A stretch of DNA of 64,000 bases, from contig NZ_CAJQYY010000006.1 in assembly GCF_907164575.1 (NCBI RefSeq), forward strand, positions 124,001-188,000, given 5' to 3'. Positions 38,253-46,422 of the stretch are shown piece by piece. Numbering within the stretch: the stretch's first letter is position 1; each line of letters opens with the position of its first letter. The notes beneath the pieces are model-generated. The model ran no database searches. It was given only the letters and a program-made list of their open reading frames with translations, and was not told the DNA's origin. The translations under genes were made by a program, and so were the position numbers. Source of the DNA: Paraburkholderia gardini. Its GTDB lineage: Bacteria; Pseudomonadota; Gammaproteobacteria; Burkholderiales; Burkholderiaceae.

Positions 38253-38995
38253 GGCTTTGCTCTCGGGCCGGATCGGATCATTGAGTACGAGCCGCCCGCG
38301 CGCTCATGTTAACCCGACGATTGTAACTGCATGCCGTTTGCGCGCGCATTGAAACCTGTCGTCGCACACCCTCTGCCGCTTCCGTCTTCGATATCCTTGC
38401 GCGGCAAAGCGTGTGAAACGCGGTCCTCGATACAGGTCACAACCGCGATGCAGCGCGAAGATCGTCGTGCTCGAAGGCACTCGCCATGCGTGCGATCCCT
38501 GCCCGCCTGCAACCAGCCTCCCCGGCAACCACGTGCGACGTTCGGGTGACGTGGCTCACCTCCCGGGTCGTCGCCCGAGCCTGTCTCAGCGACAAGCCAG
38601 AAAACTCCGCGGCATTTTCCTGGAGTCCACGGGCGTGTGGAATTCGTCCTCTGCGCTCCAGCGGAATCGCAGCGCGCCCGGGCGAGTTCCATCAGCTACG
38701 CCCCGAAGGACGTCAATTCATTCCCACTCGATCATCAACGAGGCTCGCAAGTCCACATGGTTAAAGGGATTTGCAGTGATCGACATGGGTCTTTACCGTC
38801 GCTTTTACCGTCAGGAAAACATGCTCTTTTGCTGGCGCGGGAGATGGAGCGATTTGCGGGGCGACGACTCTTGCGACACCATCATCAATCAGGCAGTAGC
38901 ATACCGAAGATGCACTCTCAAGTCAGGCCCGGCTTTCGGCAAGGTCCTCTCACAGATCACACAGTGACCAATTCTCAGGAGCGAAGCTGAATCAC
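38253..38995. other. Gene-free stretch between the Wadjet and Qat regions
   Basis: About 740 bases with no supportable gene; the frames present have no recognisable protein features. It must contain the jetA promoter on the minus strand. A guaA-3'-end-like sequence at 38718-38732 is annotated separately and may mark an element boundary. Confidence 0.5.
38718..38732 (-). other. guaA 3'-end-like sequence, candidate attachment site remnant
   Basis: On the minus strand these bases read ATCGAGTGGGAATGA, which codes IEWE-stop. IEWE is the conserved C-terminus of GMP synthetase GuaA, and several genomic islands and ICEs integrate at the 3' end of guaA, leaving this piece at their far end. No other guaA sequence is nearby, which fits a distal attachment-site copy rather than a gene remnant. 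Confidence 0.5.
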
Positions 38996-39253
38996 TCACA
39001 ACTTCTCCGCAAGGGCCTTTAACTGCTTGCTCGCCCGCGCTACCTTAATCTGCGCCTTCCCATCCTTGCTCACTCGCACCGAGGTGGCGTATTGAATGAT
39101 CGCGTCATATGCCTCCTTGCTGGTTGCCTCGTACCAGCCTGACTTGCGAGTGAGCTTTCCCGCGGCAACCATGCCTTCAAGGTCGGGGTAGTTATCCACT
39201 TGATCTCTGATCAGCTTCTTGAGGTCCGCTATGTCTTTTTCTGTGAGTTGCAT
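38996..39253 (-). CDS. Small hypothetical protein at the end of the Qat operon
   Basis: 85 residues, MQLTEKDIADLKKLIRDQVD at the start and ASKQLKALAEKL at the end, rich in Lys, Ala and Glu and predicted soluble and mostly helical. CAAGGGCAACC precedes the ATG. It lies 68 nt behind qatD on the same strand. I do not recognise the family; it has no signal, membrane span or cysteine. Position suggests an accessory of the defence operon or cargo between the operon and the element boundary. Confidence 0.65.
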   Translation of the reverse strand: MQLTEKDIADLKKLIRDQVDNYPDLEGMVAAGKLTRKSGWYEATSKEAYDAIIQYATSVRVSKDGKAQIKVARASKQLKALAEKL

Positions 39254-39321
39254 GGTTGCCCTTGTTTTTGGGTCAGTGAGTCGGTGACAAAAATACTTGC
39301 GTAGCTGAAAGCTCGACCACT

Positions 39322-40116
39322 TTACTGATCCCGCGGGGAAACCTGTGCATCATGCTCTAGCAAGCTGCGTAGGTTACTCCGCACGATCGCTGCGACCGTG
39401 GCCGCCGAAACATTGTGCAGGCTGCCCAGCCTCTCAATAACCGCAGCCACGTCTGCAGGCTTCGAAGGCCGTGTCCCGGTCTTGGTGAAAGGACCATCCG
39501 TCTCGGTCAGCAGCCGTTCGAACGGAATGGCTGCGACCATGGCCGAGTGTCGTTGGTTGTCCAGCATCGCAGCATTGATCGAGAAGTAACAACCTAACTC
39601 TAGGGCACGCGTCGCCTCCGCCTTGGTACCAGTAAACCAATGAAGCACGACTTTGCCTCGCGCGGGTGGAAGATAAGACTCGATGTGATCAAGCACAATT
39701 CTGGCAGCGCGGATGCTGTGGACGGTAACCACTTTGTCCCCTGCTTCCGCACAACGCTGCAGAACATGTTGAAAGACTCGCTTCTGCAGATCAATTGACT
39801 TGTAGAACCGCGGCCCAGCGTCGAGTCCCACTTCCCCAACATAGCGCGTTTCTGGCAGATGCCGATCCCACAGATCGAGTTCGTCCGCCCTTTCCGCGAC
39901 CAGTTGAGGATGCAGTCCGAGCGCCGCCCGGACGTGCCGCGTACGTTGGGCCAACTCATGATTACGGGGCCATGCCCTTGGAGTCGTCGTGACAGCCAGT
40001 GTAAAGACTCCCGCGTCCTCCGATTCTTGAACCGCAGCCTGATGATCAGGGTACAGATCCAGATGACAATGGAAGTCCACGAGGCCTGCCGTGGTAAGCA
40101 TATTCGGTTCCGACAT
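39322..40116 (-). CDS. qatD: QatD, TatD-like DNase of the Qat defence system
   Basis: 264 residues of the TatD metal-dependent hydrolase family: DFHCHLDLYPD (14-24, first metal-binding histidines), YVGEVGLDAGPRF (metal glutamate), VTVHSIRAA, VVLHWFTGTKAEA and LTETDGPF. The ATG at 40116 shares a base with the qatC stop (TGATG), so translation is coupled. In Qat (QatABCD), loss of the TatD nuclease abolishes phage defence in the described systems. The usual metal residues are all seen. Confidence 0.9.
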   Translation of the reverse strand: MSEPNMLTTAGLVDFHCHLDLYPDHQAAVQESEDAGVFTLAVTTTPRAWPRNHELAQRTRHVRAALGLHPQLVAERADELDLWDRHLPETRYVGEVGLDAGPRFYKSIDLQKRVFQHVLQRCAEAGDKVVTVHSIRAARIVLDHIESYLPPARGKVVLHWFTGTKAEATRALELGCYFSINAAMLDNQRHSAMVAAIPFERLLTETDGPFTKTGTRPSKPADVAAVIERLGSLHNVSAATVAAIVRSNLRSLLEHDAQVSPRDQ

Positions 40117-41483
40117 CAACTCGGTCTCGTCTCGACGCCATCGATCAAGCGTGCAACTTCATTTAGGCCGCGCCGGTAGACGTCGGCGAGCTGACCGAGA
40201 TGAGCAACCTCGTCGGCGAGCGAGCCAGGTTTATGGATCAGAAGGTTGGCAAGCTGCGGCCGATCACGCAGACGCTCGATCGCGTATTGAAAGGATCGCA
40301 CCTGCTTACCCATAGATTCCCGGGTATCCAATGCCCTGGCGCGAAGATCCGGCACCGTATAGGTTGTCTTGTCGCCTCCAGTACCCCATGCACGCTCCAA
40401 TGCTGCGCGCCGGATCAGGCACGGCAAGCAGTACCCGCAATGCTCGATGCCCAGCCCCTGCCATCGCCCCTTCGTCGGGGACGAGCACGACAAAGAATCC
40501 GGTGCAAGCTTGGTCAGCAGCGCCGGGTTACCACAATTTGATGCCATCTCCCCTTTGGTCTGATCCCAATATGGGTTCGCAATGCGTCCGTTGATGCCGA
40601 GTTCTGCAAGGAGTTCGTTCCAGCGAGCCATATAGTATGGGTGCGTGGTACGTGTGCTATTCGAACCGAGTCGCAATGGGTCCAGCGGAACGTTCAACGC
40701 GATCAGCCCATTCTCTGGCACCCGCAAGGTGAAGGCCTTTCCCATCCCGGTCCCTGTAAACACGCCGAGCGCGAAGAACAAGAACGAGCGGCCACGCGTG
40801 CTGTTCTCCGATCCAACGTCCTCGACCAGACCGTCAACGAATGTCATGCCCACGCGCAAGCGCTCGAATGACGACTTGTCGTAGTGCTTCTTCAAGGTGG
40901 CGAAGAGCTTGCCTTGGGCATCGCTGGTCGCCCCTTCCCCAAAGTGACTGACCAGCAGTGGCGTCGATCCGGCCTGCAGCAAATCGATAGCACCGATCAA
41001 GCTGTCCAAGCCACCCGAAAACAGGCTCACGGCATCGAAAGGAAGAGCAATCAAGGTTGGTGGTGCATCTTGGGCTATGCCCGCGAACCTTGGCGGCCGC
41101 GCCCGAAACCCAATCGTCCATCGGTCGCCTGTGAGGAAATCTAAGGCCTTCGTCAGCGTTGATACGGCGCCTGTCCAGCGCCCCGGGTCACTGACTGGAA
41201 CGACCAGGCGGATCTCCCGCGTCCAAGAGTCCTGCGACTGTTCTGCGCGAGAAATGCGGGTGTCTGCCGCGTGGACATGCGCAGCGACAACCAACAAGTC
41301 AATACCGATTTCCGATGGGAAAATGCCCAGCTTTTTCAAGCTCGTCAACGCACCGCCAATGCCGTGGTCAAGTGACGTTTCACCAGCGACCATCTGAAGC
41401 GAGGTGCACTGTTCGTCGGCCGCCGTGGGAACGCTCACTTGATCGTCAGGGCCGAAGCGGCCTACCAGGAGTTGCCGTTTCAT
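40116..41483 (-). CDS. qatC: QatC, QueC-like PP-loop protein of the Qat defence system
   Basis: 455 residues. A PP-loop ATPase motif SLFSGGLDSLIGAI (153-166) and a C-terminal Cys cluster (SCSSP..., HCGYCLPCLIRR) resemble QueC, the 7-cyano-7-deazaguanine synthase of queuosine synthesis. About 140 residues precede the PP-loop, which true QueC lacks. In Qat the role of this protein is thought to be nucleotide- or protein-directed chemistry rather than queuosine synthesis; the exact reaction is not settled. It overlaps qatB by four bases (ATGA). Confidence 0.9.
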   Translation of the reverse strand: MKRQLLVGRFGPDDQVSVPTAADEQCTSLQMVAGETSLDHGIGGALTSLKKLGIFPSEIGIDLLVVAAHVHAADTRISRAEQSQDSWTREIRLVVPVSDPGRWTGAVSTLTKALDFLTGDRWTIGFRARPPRFAGIAQDAPPTLIALPFDAVSLFSGGLDSLIGAIDLLQAGSTPLLVSHFGEGATSDAQGKLFATLKKHYDKSSFERLRVGMTFVDGLVEDVGSENSTRGRSFLFFALGVFTGTGMGKAFTLRVPENGLIALNVPLDPLRLGSNSTRTTHPYYMARWNELLAELGINGRIANPYWDQTKGEMASNCGNPALLTKLAPDSLSCSSPTKGRWQGLGIEHCGYCLPCLIRRAALERAWGTGGDKTTYTVPDLRARALDTRESMGKQVRSFQYAIERLRDRPQLANLLIHKPGSLADEVAHLGQLADVYRRGLNEVARLIDGVETRPS

Positions 41484-42370
41484 TGGTCGGCCTCCGCTTG
41501 ACCCAGCGATTGGAGGATCGAGAAGGCGGATTCGTACACCGTGTCGACGAACGACTGAATGCGCTCCGGGGTCAGTTCCGGCGATTCGGCACGCGCCCTC
41601 GTTAGCGCATCGCTTACACCACCACGGATGAAATCACGCAGCTGCGCCTCCGCCCGGTGCGCAGCCTGCGCGTCCGTTGGCATCGTCACAGCCTTGGCGC
41701 CAATGTCGTTGCAGATCCGCGCTTCGATCGCATGCGTCGCATACAACTCGAACACGGTTTGCATCTGGTCAGGCGTGAACGTCGAAAGGTCGGTCAACCC
41801 CTCGGAGGTCAGTTCGATTATGGTCTCGATATAGGCCTCTCGCGCGATACCTTCGTCGACAGTGCCTGCACCAGGACAGATGTAGTCCGCCAAACCGACG
41901 AAAATCTCTATGATCGGACGTCCCGCAAGCGACTCAAGGTCCAATGAGCGCAGTGCTTCGCGCACGCCGCGGGCCTGTGCATCCGCCAGAAAGCCGAGCA
42001 ATCTCGCACCAGAGCCGCGTGAGGCTCCCATGCGTTGGGCCGCTTGGCGTGCGCCCCCTGCGGAAGTGGAGACGTACCGTGAAACGGCGCGCCCGAGGCT
42101 GGCCCGGTCACTGCCGCCCGAGCCAGCAAATCGCGTGAAGCTATTGCGGGCACCGGAAAAGCGCTGGGAATCTGCTGCAGCGGGAATAGCCGGCCGGTTA
42201 GGTGCGGCAGGTGGCGCCGTGCCGTTACCCGGTGCAACGCCGTCGCCGTCCGCCCCATTGCCTGCGGCGGGCAATGCCGGCGGTGAGCCACCGCCATCCG
42301 CTTCTCCCAACCATGAAGGCACCAACGGCGTCCCCCCACCCGGACCGCCATATGCTGTAGACGTTCCCAT
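41480..42370 (-). CDS. qatB: QatB, Qat defence system protein
   Basis: 296 residues beginning MGTSTAYGGPGGGTPLVPSW, a start that is characteristic of QatB proteins. A Gly/Pro/Ala-rich flexible region (about 20-105) is followed by a helical domain (GARLLGFLADAQARGVREALRSLDLESL and onward). QatB has no enzymatic assignment; a linear Gly-rich N-terminus next to a QueC-like enzyme suggests it may be a modification substrate, which is inference. Its ATG overlaps the qatA stop by one base. Confidence 0.88.
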   Translation of the reverse strand: MGTSTAYGGPGGGTPLVPSWLGEADGGGSPPALPAAGNGADGDGVAPGNGTAPPAAPNRPAIPAAADSQRFSGARNSFTRFAGSGGSDRASLGRAVSRYVSTSAGGARQAAQRMGASRGSGARLLGFLADAQARGVREALRSLDLESLAGRPIIEIFVGLADYICPGAGTVDEGIAREAYIETIIELTSEGLTDLSTFTPDQMQTVFELYATHAIEARICNDIGAKAVTMPTDAQAAHRAEAQLRDFIRGGVSDALTRARAESPELTPERIQSFVDTVYESAFSILQSLGQAEADQ

Positions 42371-44331
42371 CAGCGCGTCCCCTTCGTGTCTTTCAGTGCC
42401 AGCTCGGAAGCAGTCTTGAGTGCGAGGTTGTTAGTCACCTTGCTCCATTCCGTGAGTAGTTTCGTCAGGCGCCCGACGCATTCAGTGTCCTTGACGACAC
42501 CCTGCCACCCACGGACCGCCCAAGGCCCACATTTACTACTTGGCAAAGCCTCTAGGAAGTCCAGCAGTTTGCTTTGCAGGCCGGGTTGCGCCTTCACCAA
42601 CACAATGAGCCCCTCAACACCGGGCGGCATGGTCTCGAAGGCACCGGCTCCCATGATCCTGGTGCGCATCGCCTCAAACACCTTGTCTGCTTCCGGCTGC
42701 ACAAGCTGCTTCAGCTCGGTGTCATAGCCCTGAACGGTCATCTTTCCGCCAAACAGCTTCTCCACCACACTGGCTAGGTGTCCCAAAACCGACACTGGGC
42801 CGAAGTAGTCCTTCTTGTCTTTCGTCACGAAGAGATACGGGCGAAGATCGATGCCAGACAGCAAGGGCTGGACACGCGCCCAGTCGCAAACCGTGTCCGA
42901 TGATTTCCACTCTGCCAGGACGACGCTCTCCGTTGCGGGCGAAGTGACTTCTGTCACCTTGTGTCCTTTGTTAGCATCCCCCGCCGCTTTGCCGTCGCTC
43001 TTGGCATCGACGCCATCGGTTGCGAGGCTCTTCTCAAGTGTCTCAAGGTCCTCGCAGATGCCCTTCGAGTGAACAGCCGCGACATAAGCGATCTGCTCGA
43101 AAAGCCGTGGGATGAAGCGCTCGGCGAGCATCAGTTTCGCTAGCACGGGCAAGGTGATGTCAGCGCCGAATCCACGCGCGGTCGCCGTGCGCTCCCGCAA
43201 CAGTAAGGTATTCAAGAACCGCTTTATCTGGCGCGGGTTGCCCTTGGTACCGCTCGCCAGGATCGGACCAATCTGATCACTGAGTGCAAGCGCGTTATTG
43301 GCCTTGTCCGCCTTCGTCCCGAGCGCGGCTCTGACGGTTGCAGCATCGAGGCCGACGTTTGCCCAAGGCCGTTTGAGGCGTTCTCTTGCTGCTGTAATGA
43401 GCTTCGCGTATTCAGCGTCCGAATCGCCGATCTCTGCGCCCGCCAACAGCAGTGTCACGTAGATGCGCGTCTCGGACTCGCCCAGAGCTGGGATGCGAAA
43501 CGGCACCTGAATCAGTTTTTCCAAGTAGTTTCGGGCGTAGTCACGCGGGCCCGTGGTTTCCGGCAGATCAGGAAAGTGCTTGCGCACCGCGTATTCGATC
43601 ATCGCCTCATCGGCGGCAACCACGAAAGCAGTGCGGGCGGTAAACACGAACAGCCGAATTGCTTCGAGCGTCTCTATGGCTGTATCCGGCAAACAGCGGT
43701 CAAGGTCATCAATCAACACAATGAGCTGCTTGACGCCCGCATCTTTCAGAAGCTTGTCGAATGCCCTCCGAAAGGCCTCAACCTCCTCAGGGACGTTCCT
43801 GGTTTCTGCCGGCTTTAATATCGACTTCACGCCATCGATTGCGGACGTGAGATTTTCTTTGGTCGCCAGCTTGCCGGGGTCCGCGAACATCCCTTCGAGC
43901 ATCCCCACAACAGCGCCGATCTGGTCCGGCGTCGGCATGCCAGTGAATGCAGTAACAGCCAAGCCCCCCGCGCGCTTCGCAACCTTTAGCCAATCAATGC
44001 GATTGAAGACATCCTTGACCGCGCCTGCAGCTTTTGTCATTGCTGGGCGCTTGTCCACGAGGCCAGTGACGATACCCTCAATCAGTGCGATCTTGGCGTC
44101 TTCGAAACCTTGGAAGCGCCAGCCGTTGAACTTCAGGCAAAGCACGTCGTCCTTGCCCGAGAATCCCGCTTCGATCATCTCCAGGACACTGGATTTCCCG
44201 GCGCCCCAATCGCCGTGGACTCCGATCGTGACGGGGTGGTCTGGCTTCTCCCTCAACAGTTCAATGATCGTCGTCGCGATCGCTTCGTTGTTAAGGAGGT
44301 CAACCTTAGTTTCGTTGTCGGTCAGGATCAC
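42370..44331 (-). CDS. qatA: QatA, KAP-family P-loop NTPase of the Qat defence system
   Basis: 653 residues from a GTG at 44331, chosen because GAGGAG lies six bases upstream and the protein then begins with the family-like ILTDNETKVDLLN. An ATG at 44358 would add nine residues (MRRGDEEKR). KAP NTPase motifs: Walker A GVHGDWGAGKSS (37-48) and Walker B LIVLIDDLDRCLPD (about 215), followed by the KAP-type segment FVVAADEAMIEYAV. QatA is the ATPase of the Qat system and may sense phage infection. It follows herA with a gap of 48 bases on the same strand. Confidence 0.9.
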   Translation of the reverse strand: MILTDNETKVDLLNNEAIATTIIELLREKPDHPVTIGVHGDWGAGKSSVLEMIEAGFSGKDDVLCLKFNGWRFQGFEDAKIALIEGIVTGLVDKRPAMTKAAGAVKDVFNRIDWLKVAKRAGGLAVTAFTGMPTPDQIGAVVGMLEGMFADPGKLATKENLTSAIDGVKSILKPAETRNVPEEVEAFRRAFDKLLKDAGVKQLIVLIDDLDRCLPDTAIETLEAIRLFVFTARTAFVVAADEAMIEYAVRKHFPDLPETTGPRDYARNYLEKLIQVPFRIPALGESETRIYVTLLLAGAEIGDSDAEYAKLITAARERLKRPWANVGLDAATVRAALGTKADKANNALALSDQIGPILASGTKGNPRQIKRFLNTLLLRERTATARGFGADITLPVLAKLMLAERFIPRLFEQIAYVAAVHSKGICEDLETLEKSLATDGVDAKSDGKAAGDANKGHKVTEVTSPATESVVLAEWKSSDTVCDWARVQPLLSGIDLRPYLFVTKDKKDYFGPVSVLGHLASVVEKLFGGKMTVQGYDTELKQLVQPEADKVFEAMRTRIMGAGAFETMPPGVEGLIVLVKAQPGLQSKLLDFLEALPSSKCGPWAVRGWQGVVKDTECVGRLTKLLTEWSKVTNNLALKTASELALKDTKGTR

Positions 44332-44379
44332 CCGTTTCTCCTCATCGCCACGGCGCATTCATTCCGCTCTACTCTGAAA

Positions 44380-46422
44380 TTACACGCGCGAGCTGGGATA
44401 CGAGCTCTTGATGTAGACGTGCAGGAACTTCCCCTTCGAATCCGAGGCCATGAAATCCTGATAGACCGATTCCGGTACGTTGTAGTACTGGTAAAGACCA
44501 CCGCTTTTGAATTCGACTTCCAATGTCTCTGACGCGGCCTCATAGCCCACAGACAAGACCGTGGACGAAGCTACCATTTCGCGTTCCATATCAGCAATCT
44601 CCCCAGGTTTGAGTTTTTCCCGCTTCAAGTGAGCCGCGGCCCATAATGGATTTTGGGCTCGCCACGATGCAGCAAGCCTGGTGTAGTCCTCACTGATACG
44701 AGAACCCTTCCAGCGTTTCGCAACTGCGGGATCTTCGCTCTGCGGACGATGCTCTTCATTCGGCAACGCGATGCGACAGCGTAACGGAAGACGTGCGGCT
44801 TCGCCTGTAATGATCGCTTCGCCAGTTCGCAAAACGGGAAGGCTCTCGACAATGCCGGACAGGTTGTCCGGCAAAGCGCCCTGGACTTTACTGCGGTCTG
44901 CCGCGTTGGAAAGCCGCAAGGCAATGAATGTGCCGCACTGCGATAGGATCGTTTCGTCGACCTCGGAAGGACGTTGACTGACGATCATTGCACCAATACC
45001 GAACTTGCGTCCTTCCTTGACGATTCTCTGCACGATGTCGCGCGCCGGACCACCGCCCTCCTTTGAGAGATAGCGATGCGCCTCTTCCATGACAACAAGC
45101 ATGGGGCGGTGAATGCCGCCCTCGCTTTTTTCGCGCCCCCAGAATAAGCCCTCGTAGATGATCTTCAAGATGGCCGCGATCAATTGGGCGAGTACAGCAC
45201 TCGGAATGCCGGAGAGGTCCAGAATGGTTATTGGCTTCCCATGGCCGAGCCAGGTACTTAGCAAATCCGGAAGGTCTTTCTCGGTACTGCCATCGATCTC
45301 AGGCTCCCACGCGCCTGGGTGCAACAGGAAGTCATAGCGTCGATCAAGAAGACGCGACCGCATTTGATCCAAGGGCCGCCGGATGCTGAGCACGCCGATG
45401 TTGTTGATGAAGGGTGCCGTCGATCCCAAGCCGTTTGGCTTGTACTTCGGCGCCCTCAGTGTTTCCGCATCACCAGCTTCCATGAGCGCAGGCTTGGTCT
45501 TGGCCGAGTCCTCCCAGGTCTTGATCTCCGGGTCAACCAGTTCAAACCACAGCTTCTTCAGATTGAACGGAATGGGGCTGTCCGCCGTCATCGACGTGAC
45601 GTCCAGCCCTGCGAATGACACTGCATTGGCGAGCGTCATCTTATATTCCAGAACCTTGTCCAGGATCTGACTCATGGCTTTGTCGTCGAGTTTCCCCATC
45701 AGGAAAGTCAACAGGTCAGCAGGATCAAGTGCCCAGAACGGGATGTGCAACGGTTCCTCGCCGTCACTGGGGTTGACCCGAAAGACCGTAGCGATGGATT
45801 GCAAGGCGCGGCTGTACTCACCATGGACGTCAAGCAGGAGAACGCTCGCGCTGGGGAACCCGCCCTGCTCATCTCCGGCGTCGCCCATGACGATCGACCG
45901 CAGCAGACTTGCCACCGTCGTCGATTTCCCTGCACCCGTCGAACCAAGCACGGCACTGTGCCGTGTGACGAGTTTGTCGAGATCGATTCGGACTGAAATT
46001 CCTTCAGCGTTGGCCAAGCGGCCAATGACGACCTGGCCACCATCAGCCGAACCGTAAATCACAGCCAGATCTTCCTCGGTGACCAAGTGCACTTCATCGT
46101 TGACGCTGGGGTACTGGCTGATTCCGCGCTCGAAGGACGAGCCGACAATCTCACCAACCAATTGAATCGTCATCCACCGGTCGCCGCGATCATTGGGTTC
46201 GCGCACTGCCTCCGGCGTCGCGTTTGCACCGACCTCGGCGACGATGCCGTACAGGTCGTGATACCCCTGTGGGATGCGCACGAAACTGCCGACCTGGCCT
46301 ATGCGATAGCTCTTGCCCCCAATGATGGCGATGCCTGAAGCCACACTCGGCGATTGACGGATACTCACCGTCGCGCCTGTCACGGCGCCAACGTATCCCA
46401 ATAGCGTCGGCTTCGAGTTCAT
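44380..46422 (-). CDS. herA: HerA-type ATPase with C-terminal KTSC domain (SIR2-HerA defence)
   Basis: 680 residues. HerA/FtsK-like translocase core: an N-terminal HAS-barrel (1-130), Walker A VLGSTGAGKST (158-168), LLLDVHGEY, Walker B VVMEEAHRYLSKEGGG and a sensor region VSQRPSEVDETILSQC. Residues 622-680 (YEAASETLEVEFKSGG and the following YYNVPESVYQDF) match a KTSC domain, an addition not normal for HerA. In the known SIR2-HerA system HerA assembles with the NAD-hydrolysing SIR2 protein as a large complex. It overlaps sir2 by four bases. Confidence 0.9.
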   Translation of the reverse strand: MNSKPTLLGYVGAVTGATVSIRQSPSVASGIAIIGGKSYRIGQVGSFVRIPQGYHDLYGIVAEVGANATPEAVREPNDRGDRWMTIQLVGEIVGSSFERGISQYPSVNDEVHLVTEEDLAVIYGSADGGQVVIGRLANAEGISVRIDLDKLVTRHSAVLGSTGAGKSTTVASLLRSIVMGDAGDEQGGFPSASVLLLDVHGEYSRALQSIATVFRVNPSDGEEPLHIPFWALDPADLLTFLMGKLDDKAMSQILDKVLEYKMTLANAVSFAGLDVTSMTADSPIPFNLKKLWFELVDPEIKTWEDSAKTKPALMEAGDAETLRAPKYKPNGLGSTAPFINNIGVLSIRRPLDQMRSRLLDRRYDFLLHPGAWEPEIDGSTEKDLPDLLSTWLGHGKPITILDLSGIPSAVLAQLIAAILKIIYEGLFWGREKSEGGIHRPMLVVMEEAHRYLSKEGGGPARDIVQRIVKEGRKFGIGAMIVSQRPSEVDETILSQCGTFIALRLSNAADRSKVQGALPDNLSGIVESLPVLRTGEAIITGEAARLPLRCRIALPNEEHRPQSEDPAVAKRWKGSRISEDYTRLAASWRAQNPLWAAAHLKREKLKPGEIADMEREMVASSTVLSVGYEAASETLEVEFKSGGLYQYYNVPESVYQDFMASDSKGKFLHVYIKSSYPSSRV

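Noticed and set aside
38413..38967. 184-codon frame between jetA and the Qat operon
   Set aside because: No ribosome-binding site, no protein family features and shadow frames on both strands; treated as non-coding.
40116..41483. QatC as a true queuosine biosynthesis gene queC
   Set aside because: The long N-terminal extension, the neighbours qatA, qatB and qatD and the absence of other queuosine genes fit the defence protein better.
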